In this document: piece after piece, positions 27,589 through 37,148 of the stretch
Layout: the number at the start of each line of letters is the position of its first letter
Position numbering within the stretch: the stretch's first letter is position 1
Assembly (NCBI RefSeq): GCF_022832385.1
Contig: NZ_JALHLE010000024.1
Span: 1 to 64,000, forward strand
Direction: 5' to 3'
DNA from: Novosphingobium album (ex Hu et al. 2023)
GTDB taxonomy: Bacteria; Pseudomonadota; Alphaproteobacteria; Sphingomonadales; Sphingomonadaceae
DNA length: 64,000 bases
Position numbers and translations under genes: made by a program
Notes under the pieces: model-generated
Databases searched by the model: none
What the model was told of the DNA's origin: nothing
What the model saw: the letters and a program-made list of their open reading frames with translations, nothing else

Positions 27589-28728
27589 TTGAATTTCACA
27601 TCTTCCGGGGCGTTTCTGTCGCGCCTGCGGACTGCGTTTCCTGATCGCGAGTTCATCATGCGATCGCAGGGGCAGGTCCGGTTTATTCATGTCTCCTCTC
27701 GCGTGCAGATGGCAGCGGCCGGCGCCGCGACGGCGCTTCTCGCCGTCTGGCTCGGCACCATCGGCACCGCAGCGGTCGCCCGGATCTACGCCGACCATGA
27801 ACAGGCAGCGCTGCTGAACCGCGAAGCCGCTGTCGCCAAGTCCGAAAGCCGCGTCCAGGCCTACCGCGACAACATCAGCGAAACGACCGCCGATCTTGCC
27901 CGCCGCCAGCAGTTCATCGAACAGATGGTCGAAGCCCACATTGGTGACCTTCCGGACGACAAGAAGGCCGGTGAAACGGTGTCCGACAGCTCCGGCGAAG
28001 CCGCCAAAACCGTCCGCAAGATCAGCGCAGTCCTCCCTGAAGCGCGCGGCCTGGCTGAAGTCGAGGCCGAACAGCTCGCCTTCGTTGAACGCCTGACCCG
28101 TTATGCCGACCGCCGCTCCGCCAGCGCCAGCGCCGCGATCCGCAAGCTCGGTCTCAATCCGAACGCGATCATCGCCAATTCCAGTGGTGCCGAGGGTGGC
28201 CCGCTGATGCGCCTCGCCACGTCAGCCGACGGCAGCCTTGATCCCCGCTTCCAGCGCATGGGCGTGAGCCTTGCCCGCATGGACGCGCTGGAAAACGGGC
28301 TCGCGTCGATCCCGCAGGTGCGCCCGGCCCATGTCGCCTATGTCTCGTCGAGCTATGGCTATCGCGCAGACCCGTTCACCGGTGCTGCCGCCTTCCATGC
28401 CGGGCTTGACTTCCCGGGCCCGCGCGGCTCCGCCATCTACGCCGCCGCCAAAGGTACCGTCAGCTTCGTCGGCCGCCGCAGCGGTTATGGCAATTGCATC
28501 GAAATCAGCCATGGCAACGGCCTCATGACCCGTTACGGTCACCTTTCCGGCTTCAAGCAAACCCACGTCGGCGAAAGAGTCGATGCCGGTACCGTGATCG
28601 GCGCGATGGGGAGCACTGGCCGCTCCACCGGCCCGCACCTGCATTTCGAAGTCCGTGTCAACGGCCGCCCGGTCAATCCGCGCCCCTTCCTTGAGGCCGC
28701 CCGCAATGTTCAGCAAAAAGACTCCTAA
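27589..28728 (+). CDS. M23 family peptidoglycan endopeptidase paired with bactofilin (LmdC-like)
   Basis: 379 residues from a TTG at 27589; the ATG at 27658 gives 356 and is a possible true start. A cytoplasmic N-terminus is followed by one membrane segment (AAGAATALLAVWLGTIGTAAVA) and a periplasmic helical region. The LytM domain has intact zinc ligands: His and Asp in FHAGLDFPG and HxH in PHLHFEVRVNG. It cuts peptide cross-links in peptidoglycan. It overlaps the bactofilin gene by 23 bases, and in related bacteria such a peptidase and bactofilin shape the cell together. Confidence 0.9.
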   Translation: MNFTSSGAFLSRLRTAFPDREFIMRSQGQVRFIHVSSRVQMAAAGAATALLAVWLGTIGTAAVARIYADHEQAALLNREAAVAKSESRVQAYRDNISETTADLARRQQFIEQMVEAHIGDLPDDKKAGETVSDSSGEAAKTVRKISAVLPEARGLAEVEAEQLAFVERLTRYADRRSASASAAIRKLGLNPNAIIANSSGAEGGPLMRLATSADGSLDPRFQRMGVSLARMDALENGLASIPQVRPAHVAYVSSSYGYRADPFTGAAAFHAGLDFPGPRGSAIYAAAKGTVSFVGRRSGYGNCIEISHGNGLMTRYGHLSGFKQTHVGERVDAGTVIGAMGSTGRSTGPHLHFEVRVNGRPVNPRPFLEAARNVQQKDS

Positions 28729-29149
28729 TATGGCCCGGACACCTTCCGCCCCCCGCCCTGCCGGTGCTTCGACATTCTCGATGCTCGGCCCCGATACGGT
28801 CATCACCGGCAATATCGAGGCCACGGCCGATCTGCACATCGACGGCCGCGTCGATGGCGACATCGCGTGCAGTTCGCTGGTACAGGGCGAGGACAGTCAG
28901 ATCACCGGCGCCATCCGCGCCGAGACGGTGCGTGTGGCCGGTCTCGTGCGCGGCACGATCGCAGCGCGCGAAGTGGTGATTCTCAAGACTGCCCGGATCG
29001 AGGGCGATGTCGCTTACGACACGCTCACCATTGAGCAGGGCGCGCGCCTCGAAGGGCGCCTCAGCCCCAACGGCGGCCAGACCCCGCCCGCCGTTGCGCA
29101 TCTGCCCAAGGCCAGCGGTGAAGCCGAACTGGTGCTGACAGCGCAGTGA
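28706..29149 (+). CDS. bacA: Bactofilin family cytoskeletal protein
   Basis: 147 residues from the ATG at 28706 (or 139 from 28730). The core is a beta-helix of short repeats: GPDTVITGNIEATADLHID, 'GRVDGDIACSSLVQGED', 'SQITGAIRAETVRVAGLVRG'. Both ends are unstructured and Pro/Ala-rich. Bactofilins polymerise without nucleotide and position cell-wall enzymes. The gene starts within the end of the M23 peptidase gene, which supports a joint role in local wall remodelling. Confidence 0.94.
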   Translation: MFSKKTPNMARTPSAPRPAGASTFSMLGPDTVITGNIEATADLHIDGRVDGDIACSSLVQGEDSQITGAIRAETVRVAGLVRGTIAAREVVILKTARIEGDVAYDTLTIEQGARLEGRLSPNGGQTPPAVAHLPKASGEAELVLTAQ

Positions 29150-29150
29150 T

Positions 29151-29178
29151 AAAATGGCAGCCGGTCACCCCCGGCTGC
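29151..29178 (-). terminator. Hairpin at the end of the suf operon
   Basis: An eight-base-pair stem (GCAGCCGG / CCGGCTGC, 29157-29164 with 29171-29178) is followed leftward by CATTTTAT. It lies three bases beyond the stop of the sufA-like gene, so it is well placed to end the suf transcript; the T-run is short. It could also slow the convergent bactofilin transcript. Confidence 0.6.
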
Positions 29179-29181
29179 ACG

Positions 29182-29535
29182 TCAAACTGTAAAGCTTTCC
29201 CCGCAACCGCAGGCTCCCTTGGCGTTGGGGTTGTCGAACACGAAGCCGGCGGTGAAGTCGTCTTCCTTCCAGTCCATCGTGCTGCCGATCAGGTAGAGCA
29301 CCGAGGCGCTGTCGATGTAGAAATTGCCGCCGGGCGTCTCGATCTTCTCGTCGAACTTGGCTTCCTCGGTCACGTAGTCCACCGAATAGGCAAGGCCCGA
29401 ACAGCCCCGGCGCGGCGTGGACAGCTTCACACCAATCGCGCCCTCGGGCGCCTGGCTCATCAGTTTGGCGATCCGCGCTTCGGCGCCCGGAGTCAGCACG
29501 ACAGCGGCCGGACGTTCGCGAGTAGTCGTGGTCAT
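29182..29535 (-). CDS. sufA: A-type iron-sulfur carrier (SufA/HesB family)
   Basis: 117 residues. The three cluster-binding cysteines of A-type carriers are present: one in TPRRGCSGLAYSVDY and two in GACGCGESF at the C-terminus. The carrier takes assembled clusters from SufBCD and hands them to target proteins. It is the last gene of the operon, and its ATG overlaps the acetyltransferase stop. The symbol is given by context; ErpA/IscA paralogues look alike. Confidence 0.92.
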   Translation of the reverse strand: MTTTTRERPAAVVLTPGAEARIAKLMSQAPEGAIGVKLSTPRRGCSGLAYSVDYVTEEAKFDEKIETPGGNFYIDSASVLYLIGSTMDWKEDDFTAGFVFDNPNAKGACGCGESFTV

Positions 29536-30041
29536 AGCTTCATTTCCCAGAACTGCGCCGTCCCGGTTGCGGGATCGAGAGCATAGTTTCCGTATCCAAG
29601 CGCGGCGTAAAGGGCCTTGGCCCGCTCGTTGCCGCCCAGCACCTCGAGCGTGATCTTGCAGGCACCGCGCGCGCGAGCCTCCTGCTCGACGGCCTGCATC
29701 AGGGCACGGCCGATTCCCTTTCCGCGCGCGCCCGGCTTTACGGCGATATCATGGATGTTGATCAGCGGCCGGGCCGCGAAAGTAGAGAAGCCGGTGAAGC
29801 AATTGGCAAGACCCACCGCATCTTCGCCATCGAACGCCAGCAGTGTGAATGCACCGGGAAAGGCCTTTAGTGCCGCTGCCAGCCGCTCGCGCACCGCCGG
29901 ATCCAGCGGTGTCCCGCCGCCCATCGGATCGCGCGCATAGGCATCCAGCAAGGCGACCATGGCTCCGGCATCGGATGCCTCGCCAAAATCGGCCAGCCGC
30001 ACCGTCACGGCAGGCGTATCGAGGGCAGCAGCTTCGCTCAC
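29532..30041 (-). CDS. GNAT family N-acetyltransferase within the suf operon
   Basis: 169 residues from a GTG at 30041 that overlaps the stop of the sufT-like gene (GTGA). Acetyl-CoA-binding motif A reads VKPGARGKGIGRALMQAVEQ, and motif B includes 'LEVLGGNERAKALYAALGYG'. The substrate is unknown. It sits between a SUF accessory gene and the A-type carrier, with four-base overlaps on both sides, so it is made with the SUF machinery; whether it acts on it is open. Confidence 0.88.
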   Translation of the reverse strand: MSEAAALDTPAVTVRLADFGEASDAGAMVALLDAYARDPMGGGTPLDPAVRERLAAALKAFPGAFTLLAFDGEDAVGLANCFTGFSTFAARPLINIHDIAVKPGARGKGIGRALMQAVEQEARARGACKITLEVLGGNERAKALYAALGYGNYALDPATGTAQFWEMKL

Positions 30042-30550
30042 AGCATGCCCAGTTCGAGCTTTGCCTCGTCGGACATCTTGGCCATGTCCCACGGCGGATC
30101 CCAGACGAGATTGACGTCGCAATCGCGCACGCCCGGCACTGCCGCAACGCGCAGTTCGACTTCACCCGGCATCGATTCAGCCACCGGGCAATGCGGCGTG
30201 GTGAGCGTCATCGTCACCGCCACCGAAGCCTCGGGCGAAACATCGACGCCATAGATCAGGCCAAGATCGTAGATATTTACTGGGATTTCCGGGTCGAAGA
30301 TTTCCTTGAGCGCAGAAATCACGCCTTCATAGATTGCGCCGCCCGGCTCTCCGGGAATTTCACCCTGCGGCGTCTCGGCAAGGAAGCCTTCGAGGTAGTC
30401 GCGCTTGCGTTCGATTGTTTCTTTCGGGGATTCCACGTTCTCTTCTTCCGGCAGGGGCGCATCCTCGACCCGGGCGCGCTTGGGCACTGGTGCTTCGCTG
30501 AGTTGGACGAACTTGATGGGCCGCTGCCCGTCGTGATCGTGTTCGCTCAT
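30038..30550 (-). CDS. sufT: SUF system assembly protein, DUF59/MIP18 domain (SufT-like)
   Basis: 170 residues. The first ~70 are charged and Pro/Glu-rich. The DUF59 domain follows: YEGVISALKEIFDPEIPVNI, 'YDLGLIYGVDV', and the hallmark cysteine in TTPHCPVAESMPGEVE. Relatives assist maturation of Fe-S proteins, especially under high demand. It is overlapped by sufS (upstream stop) and followed by the acetyltransferase. Confidence 0.92.
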   Translation of the reverse strand: MSEHDHDGQRPIKFVQLSEAPVPKRARVEDAPLPEEENVESPKETIERKRDYLEGFLAETPQGEIPGEPGGAIYEGVISALKEIFDPEIPVNIYDLGLIYGVDVSPEASVAVTMTLTTPHCPVAESMPGEVELRVAAVPGVRDCDVNLVWDPPWDMAKMSDEAKLELGML

Positions 30551-31746
30551 CCGAAAATTCTCCTGGTGCGCTCGATCCCTTTCAGGAGCGCCTCGATATC
30601 GTTGTCATCACTGTAGAGGCCAAAGCTGGCCCGGGCGGTGGCGGGAACGCCAAGGTGGTCCATGAGCGGTTGCGCACAATGGTGCCCGGCCCGAATCGCC
30701 ACGCCCTCTTCGTCCAATATGGTGCCAAGGTCGTGCGGATGCACCCCGTCGAGCGCGAAACTGACGATTCCCACTGAATCCTCGGGACCGAACAAGGTCA
30801 CGTCGTTGCGCTTGCCCAGTTCGGCGCGCAGGCGAGCGGCCAGATCGCGTTCGTGCTGCTCGGCGCGAGCCAAGCCGATGCCGGAAAGCCAGTCCATGGC
30901 CGCCGCCATTCCCAGCGCCTCGACGATCATCGGCGTGCCCGCCTCGAAACGCTGCGGCGCGGGGGCGTAGGTGCTCTTCTCGAAGGTCACCCGGTCGATC
31001 ATCGCCCCGCCGCCGTGCCAGGGCGGCATCGCATCCAGGATCGCCTTGCGTGCCCACAGCGCGCCGATCCCGGTCGGGCCATAGAGCTTGTGCGCGGAGA
31101 AGACGTAGAAATCGCAATCGAGCGCCGCCATGTCGAGCGCGATGCGCGGCGCGGCCTGACAGCCATCGACCAGCAGCAGGGCGCCAGCGGCATGAGCCAG
31201 ATCGGCGGCGCGGCGCACATCGAGCACCGAGCCCAGCACGTTCGAGACATGCGCCAGGGCCACCAGCTTGTGCGCAGGCGTCAGGATGCGTTCGGCCTCA
31301 TCGACGTCGATCCGGCCGTCTGCCGTAAGCGGGCAGACGTCGATCGCCACGCCGGTGCGCTCACGCAGCATCTGCCAGGGCACGATGTTCGAATGGTGCT
31401 CCAGCGTGGACAGCAGGATGCGATCGCCCGCCTTGAGGTTTTCCACGCCCCAGGTCTGCGCCACGAGGTTGATCGCCTCGGTCGCGCCGCGGGTGAAGAC
31501 GATCTCCTCTTCCGCGCCGCCAAGGAAAGCTGCCGTGCGGCGCCGCGCCGCCTCGAAAGCCAGAGTCATTTCAGCAGAGCGTGCATAGACGCCGCGATGC
31601 ACGGTCGCGTAGTCACGGCCCAGCGCATTCACGGTGGCGTCGATCACTGCCTGCGGCTTCTGCGCGGTGGCGGCAGTATCAAGGTAGTGCCAGCCGCCCG
31701 CGATGCCGGGGAACTCGTCCTTGAGCGCGAGTATCGCCGTACTCAC
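30547..31746 (-). CDS. sufS: Cysteine desulfurase SufS
   Basis: 399 residues from a GTG at 31746. It is a class V aminotransferase-fold PLP enzyme: YLDTAATAQKPQAVID at the start, 'RGATEAINLVA', and the PLP lysine in FSAHKLYGPTGIG. The catalytic cysteine lies in IRAGHHCAQPLM, typical of group II desulfurases. It takes sulfur from cysteine for cluster assembly. A SufE partner is not in this operon. Confidence 0.96.
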   Translation of the reverse strand: MSTAILALKDEFPGIAGGWHYLDTAATAQKPQAVIDATVNALGRDYATVHRGVYARSAEMTLAFEAARRRTAAFLGGAEEEIVFTRGATEAINLVAQTWGVENLKAGDRILLSTLEHHSNIVPWQMLRERTGVAIDVCPLTADGRIDVDEAERILTPAHKLVALAHVSNVLGSVLDVRRAADLAHAAGALLLVDGCQAAPRIALDMAALDCDFYVFSAHKLYGPTGIGALWARKAILDAMPPWHGGGAMIDRVTFEKSTYAPAPQRFEAGTPMIVEALGMAAAMDWLSGIGLARAEQHERDLAARLRAELGKRNDVTLFGPEDSVGIVSFALDGVHPHDLGTILDEEGVAIRAGHHCAQPLMDHLGVPATARASFGLYSDDNDIEALLKGIERTRRIFG

Positions 31747-32492
31747 AGCGCCGTCCCCACCAGCTTGGCGAGCCGGGCCATGGCCGCTTCGTCGAGCGCC
31801 TCTTCTCCCGGCGCGCCGGCGAACGCCTCGGCAATGAAAGCCTGCAACATCAACCGCTTGGCATCGGCTGGCGGCAGGCCGCGCGACATAAGGTAGAAAA
31901 GGCCGTTTGCGTCGAGTTCACCCACCGCGCAGCCATGTGCCGCCTTGACGTCATCGGCGAAGATTTCGAGTTCTGGCTTGGCATTGGCGGTCGCCGTGCG
32001 GTCGAGCAGCATGGCGCGCACCGACTGCTCGGCATCGGTCCCGTCGGCGCCACGTTCCACCGCGATGCAGCCGAGATAAGTCCCGGTCGCATTGCCCGCG
32101 AGCACGGTGCGCACGATCTGGCTGGAGGTGGCGTTGAGCCCGGCGTGCGTCACCTTGGTAACGATCTCCAGCGTTTCCTTGCCGGTGGCAAGCTGTGCGG
32201 CGCCCAGCGTGAAGTCCGCGCCTTCCTCCAGCCGCACATCGATGGCAATGCGGCCGTAGCCCGGACCCGCCGTCAGCACGCGCAAGTCCAGCTTCGCGCC
32301 CTTGCCGAGCCGGACATCGAGATGCCGCGCGACGGCCCCCTCACCCAGCTCTATCACCTGCCGCGATTCTTCCAGTCCGGCGATGACTTCGATATCCTCG
32401 CGCACCACCGGCCAGACCGTGGCCAGCGCGTCGAGGTCCGAATAGCGGAAATCCTCGTCCTTGCGGGTGGGAAGCGTGAGTTCGACGTTCAC
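31743..32492 (-). CDS. sufD: Fe-S cluster scaffold subunit SufD
   Basis: 249 residues from a GTG at 32492, shorter than the E. coli protein. It starts with PTRKDEDFRYSDLDALATVWP, has the beta-helix core, and ends with the family motif in 'AAHGCAVGELDANGLFYLMSRGLPPADAKRLML'. It pairs with SufB and SufC as the assembly scaffold. The N-terminal helical domain found in longer SufD proteins is largely missing, as in several alphaproteobacteria. Confidence 0.94.
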   Translation of the reverse strand: MNVELTLPTRKDEDFRYSDLDALATVWPVVREDIEVIAGLEESRQVIELGEGAVARHLDVRLGKGAKLDLRVLTAGPGYGRIAIDVRLEEGADFTLGAAQLATGKETLEIVTKVTHAGLNATSSQIVRTVLAGNATGTYLGCIAVERGADGTDAEQSVRAMLLDRTATANAKPELEIFADDVKAAHGCAVGELDANGLFYLMSRGLPPADAKRLMLQAFIAEAFAGAPGEEALDEAAMARLAKLVGTAL

Positions 32493-33229
32493 GCTACCGC
32501 CTCGTAGCCTTCTTCCTCAAGCTGCAGCGCCAGCTCGGGGCCACCCGACTTGACGATGCGGCCACCCGCGAGGACGTGCACGAAGTCGGGCTTCACGTAG
32601 TCAAGCAGGCGCTGATAGTGCGTGATCAGCAGCACCGCCTTGTCCGGCGCGCGCATGATCGAATTGATGCCCTCGCCGCAGATGCGCAGCGCATCGATGT
32701 CGAGGCCGGAATCGGTCTCGTCCAGGATGGCCAGCTTGGGGTCGAGGATGCCCATCTGCACCATCTCGGCGCGCTTCTTCTCGCCACCGGAGAAGCCGAC
32801 GTTCACCGGGCGCTTGAGCATATCCATGTCCATTTTAAGCAGCCTGGCCTTTTCCTTGGCCAACTTGAGGAACTCGCCGCCCGACAGCGGTTCTTCCCCG
32901 CGCCCCTTGCGCTGGGCATTGGCCGCCTCGCGCAGGAACTGGACGAAGGACACGCCCGGAATCTCGACCGGGTACTGGAAGCCGAGGAACAGCCCGGCAG
33001 CGGCACGCTCGTGCGGCTCGAGCTGCAGCAGGTCCTGCCCCATGAACTCGACCGAGCCGCCGGTCACTTCGTAGCCCGGACGCCCACCCAGCACATAGCC
33101 GGTGGTCGACTTGCCCGCGCCATTCGGCCCCATGATCGCATGAATCTCGCCAGGATTGATCGTGAGCGAGAGGCCCTTGAGGATGGGCTTGTCGGCAACG
33201 GAAGCCTGGAGGTTTTCGATCTTGAGCAT
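32489..33229 (-). CDS. sufC: SUF system ABC-type ATPase SufC
   Basis: 246 residues from the ATG at 33229; the ATG at 33235 overlaps the upstream stop and is nearly as likely. Walker A is MGPNGAGKSTTGYVL, the signature region NVGFSGGEKKRAEMVQM, and Walker B LAILDETDSGLDIDAL, the SufC form with Asp-Glu-Thr-Asp-Ser-Gly-Leu-Asp. It drives conformational change in SufBCD and does not transport. Confidence 0.97.
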   Translation of the reverse strand: MLKIENLQASVADKPILKGLSLTINPGEIHAIMGPNGAGKSTTGYVLGGRPGYEVTGGSVEFMGQDLLQLEPHERAAAGLFLGFQYPVEIPGVSFVQFLREAANAQRKGRGEEPLSGGEFLKLAKEKARLLKMDMDMLKRPVNVGFSGGEKKRAEMVQMGILDPKLAILDETDSGLDIDALRICGEGINSIMRAPDKAVLLITHYQRLLDYVKPDFVHVLAGGRIVKSGGPELALQLEEEGYEAVA

Positions 33230-33231
33230 GG

Positions 33232-33722
33232 TCATCCTTCGGCACCCTCGAACGTAGGGGCGGGGCTATTGGCGGCGGGGCCACGGCGGGCGGCGCGCTT
33301 GTCGAACGGCTGATTCACGGCGGTATTGATCGCCCGGACCACCGTATCGGCATCGGCCAGCACTTCGGCTTCGCTGAAGCGCAGCACGCGGATGCCGACA
33401 TCGGTCAGCTTCTTGTCCTGCAGTGCATCCACCTCGGGATTGGCGCCTTCAGGCGAAAGCGAAATCACGATCCAGCGCGAGGGGCACGAGAAATCGACGA
33501 CGGTGGAGCCAACCACCGTCTGGCGCATGAACTTCACGCCGCCCAGCTTCGAACCCGACAGTTCCTCCCAAAGCGCCTTCTGCGCCTCAGTCGGATGACG
33601 CCGCTGCTCGCGCGCGCGCTCCTTGAGCGTTTCGAGCCGGGCGCCCGTCACATTGAACGTGGCGCGGGCATCGGCCTTTGGCGTGGCGGTCTTGCTGACG
33701 CCCAGAGTCTTGCGTTCAGACA

Positions 33723-33723
<1 letters not shown>
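33232..33723 (-). CDS. DUF559 family (endonuclease-like) protein inside the suf operon
   Basis: 163 residues from the ATG at 33723, which overlaps the sufB stop as TGATG. The domain starts at RLETLKERAREQRRHPTEAQ, has LWEELSGSKLGGVKFMRQ, and then the nuclease-like core 'STVVDFSCPSRWIVISL'. DUF559 belongs to the PD-(D/E)xK/Vsr-like nuclease group, but the usual 'E-x-D-G-x-x-H' is not clear here: the segment after VDF reads 'SCPSRWIVISLSPEGA'. Catalysis is therefore doubtful. The C-terminus is a low-complexity tail. Its placement between sufB and sufC is unusual. Confidence 0.85.
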
Positions 33724-35219
<1,496 letters not shown>

Positions 35220-35627
35220 TCATGCTTCCTCGGCAAGCTGGGTCAGCGGCACTTGCGCCAGGGCGCCGCGCAGGGCGGCGTTCACCAGCGGCCAGTGCCC
35301 ACGCACATTGCAGCATCCCTCCAGCGAGCAATCGCTCTTGTTTTCTCCGACGCAGGCTGTGAGCGCGATCGGCCCTTCCACTGCCTCGACAATATCCGCC
35401 AGCGTGATCGCGGCGGGCGGGCGGGCAAGCTTCAGCCCACCGCCAACTCCGCGCGAAGAGCGCATCAGCCCCGCCGCCGTGAGCTTGCTCACCAGCTTCT
35501 GCACGGTCGGTACCGGCAGGCCGGTTTCCTCCGCCAGTTGCCCGGCGGCCACACGTGCGCCGCCGCAATGCCGCGCGGCGGCGGACATGATGACAACGGC
35601 ATAATCGGCCATACTGGACAGGCGCAT
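35220..35627 (-). CDS. Rrf2 family transcriptional regulator of the suf operon (SufR/IscR-like)
   Basis: 135 residues from the ATG at 35627; an upstream in-frame ATG at 35681 would place the palindromic operator inside the gene and is less likely. An N-terminal winged helix is followed by the cluster-ligand loop with Cys92, Cys100 and Cys105/106 and a nearby His111, close to IscR spacing. Such regulators sense Fe-S status. It is the first gene of the operon, so it probably autoregulates and represses suf when clusters are sufficient. Confidence 0.92.
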   Translation of the reverse strand: MRLSSMADYAVVIMSAAARHCGGARVAAGQLAEETGLPVPTVQKLVSKLTAAGLMRSSRGVGGGLKLARPPAAITLADIVEAVEGPIALTACVGENKSDCSLEGCCNVRGHWPLVNAALRGALAQVPLTQLAEEA

Positions 35628-35653
35628 AAGGCTGGCTTCCGAACCCGCTCGAT

Positions 35654-35707
35654 AAATCGGATCAAATCTTTCCGATTTCACCTAGTGCAGCAGCAGCCGA
35701 GTTTCAA
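35654..35707 (-). promoter_or_regulatory. Presumed suf promoter with palindromic operator
   Basis: Leftward, TTGAAA (35702-35707) and TAGGTG (35679-35684) are separated by 17 bases, a fair -35/-10 pair. Immediately downstream is a perfect 8-base inverted repeat, AAATCGGA and TCCGATTT (35654-35661, 35671-35678), with a nine-base spacer. It would overlap the transcription start, a usual position for an Rrf2 repressor. The motif is seen directly; its use by this regulator is inferred. Confidence 0.6.
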
Positions 35708-35744
35708 TGGGTGTTTTGCAGAGGCGAAACGACGCCTGACCAGA

Positions 35745-35779
35745 GAAAAAAGGCGGTTCCCGGAAAGCCGGGAACCGCC
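35745..35779 (-). terminator. Strong leftward intrinsic terminator ahead of the suf promoter
   Basis: A perfect 12-base-pair stem (GGCGGTTCCCGG / CCGGGAACCGCC, 35752-35763 with 35768-35779) with a four-base loop is followed, only in the leftward direction, by TTTTTT. No protein gene on that strand precedes it, which is the main reason for proposing a small RNA here. Confidence 0.88.
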
Positions 35780-35860
35780 ATCAAGGTATGTAAGAACTCG
35801 TGCGCATCCCGCTACGAGCCCTTCGGGTCGCAAGGTCCGTGTATGCCCGCCCCTTGGTGA
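35745..35860 (-). ncRNA. Candidate small RNA upstream of the suf operon
   Basis: A leftward unit of ~115 bases with no protein. A TATACA-like -10 (35866-35871) precedes it; the -35 is weak. The RNA can form CAAGG/CCUUG (35852-35856 with 35831-35835) and an 8-pair stem with one bulged A (35797-35818, loop GGAUG). It ends in a 12-pair terminator with a T-run. The terminator separates it from the suf promoter, so it would be a separate transcript rather than a suf leader. I cannot match it to a named RNA family. Confidence 0.5.
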
Positions 35861-35953
35861 TTTATTGTATAAATGCGACACCGGACGCGTGACCGGCACG
35901 GATGCAACCGATTTTGGGTATCGGCGCAACGAAGTTGTGCAGGATAGAAGCAT

Positions 35954-37036
35954 TTGAGCAACAGGCCTTACCGGTTTATGCGCTCTCCCGTGCTCTATTC
36001 TTTTCTCCGCCCCGCCCTTTTCCGAATCGATGCCGAAAAGGCCCATGCCCTCGCCATCACCTCGCTCAAACTCACCGCGCCGAATCGTGTGCCCGCCGTT
36101 CCGGCGAGTCTCGCTACACGGGTATCCGGGATCGATTTTCCCAATCCCGTCGGCATGGCTGCAGGCTTCGACAAGGACGGCGAAGTCCCCGACGCGCTGC
36201 TCGCACTGGGTTTCGGCTTTGCGGAAGTCGGCTCGATCACCCCGCTGCCACAGGCCGGCAATCCGAAACCGCGCCTGTTCCGGCTTGCCGAGGACCACGC
36301 GGTGATCAACCGCATGGGCTTCAACAACGGTGGCGCACAGGCCGCCGTCGACCGGCTCGAAGCCCGCCTCGGCCGTCCGGGTGTGGTCGGCATCAATATC
36401 GGTGCCAACAAGGATTCGGCGGACCGCGTCGCCGACTATGCGATCATGGCCCGCCTCATGGCTCCGCTTGGCACCTATCTGGCGGTCAACATCTCCAGCC
36501 CCAACACGCCCGGCCTGCGGGCCCTGCAGGACGAATCGGCGCTCACCGGCCTGCTCGACGCCGTCATCGAGGCTCGCGATTCGGTCTGCGACGCCGACAA
36601 CCGCCCGCCGGTGTTCCTCAAGGTCGCCCCCGATCTCGAACCCGCCGACATTGACGCCATCGCGCGCATCGCCATCGACAGGCAGCTCGGCGCCCTGATC
36701 GTGTCCAACACCACGATTTCGCGCCCGCCGCTCCGGTCGGTCCATGCGGGGGAAACCGGCGGCCTCTCGGGCGCGCCGCTGCGCGACCTCGCCCAGCAGC
36801 GCCTGCGGGATTTCCGCAAGGCCACCGGCGGCGCCCTGCCCCTCGTCGGCGTGGGCGGCATTGCCACGGCCGAGGACGCATGGGCCCGCATCCGGGCCGG
36901 GGCCAGTCTCGTCCAGCTCTACAGCGCCATGGTCTACGAAGGCCCGATGATTGCCCGCGCGATCTGCAAAGGGCTGGTGGAACTGATGAAGCGGGACGGC
37001 TTCTCTTCGATTGGCGAGGCTGTGGGCACCGAATAA
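35954..37036 (+). CDS. pyrD: Dihydroorotate dehydrogenase (quinone), class 2
   Basis: 360 residues from a TTG at 35954 that has AGGATAGAAG just upstream; the ATG at 35978 gives 352 residues and is a real alternative. It has an N-terminal membrane-associating helix (SPVLYSFLRPALFRIDAEKA), then the FMN barrel with NPVGMAAGFDKDGE, 'NRMGFNNGG', the catalytic serine region NISSPNTPGLR, and VGVGGIATAEDAW. It oxidises dihydroorotate with ubiquinone in pyrimidine synthesis. Confidence 0.96.
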   Translation: MSNRPYRFMRSPVLYSFLRPALFRIDAEKAHALAITSLKLTAPNRVPAVPASLATRVSGIDFPNPVGMAAGFDKDGEVPDALLALGFGFAEVGSITPLPQAGNPKPRLFRLAEDHAVINRMGFNNGGAQAAVDRLEARLGRPGVVGINIGANKDSADRVADYAIMARLMAPLGTYLAVNISSPNTPGLRALQDESALTGLLDAVIEARDSVCDADNRPPVFLKVAPDLEPADIDAIARIAIDRQLGALIVSNTTISRPPLRSVHAGETGGLSGAPLRDLAQQRLRDFRKATGGALPLVGVGGIATAEDAWARIRAGASLVQLYSAMVYEGPMIARAICKGLVELMKRDGFSSIGEAVGTE

Positions 37037-37148
37037 CGGCACTTTTCAACCGCAGTTGCCGCAGCCCCCTCCCGCCCCTAGACGTTGGCCTGTAACATCG
37101 GTCTCCGAATAGGGACCCATGACATACTCGGGAGAACATCGGGGCATT

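Noticed and set aside
35678..37042. A 454-residue leftward frame covering pyrD and the candidate small RNA
   Set aside because: It is antisense to the conserved pyrD and runs through the terminator stem.
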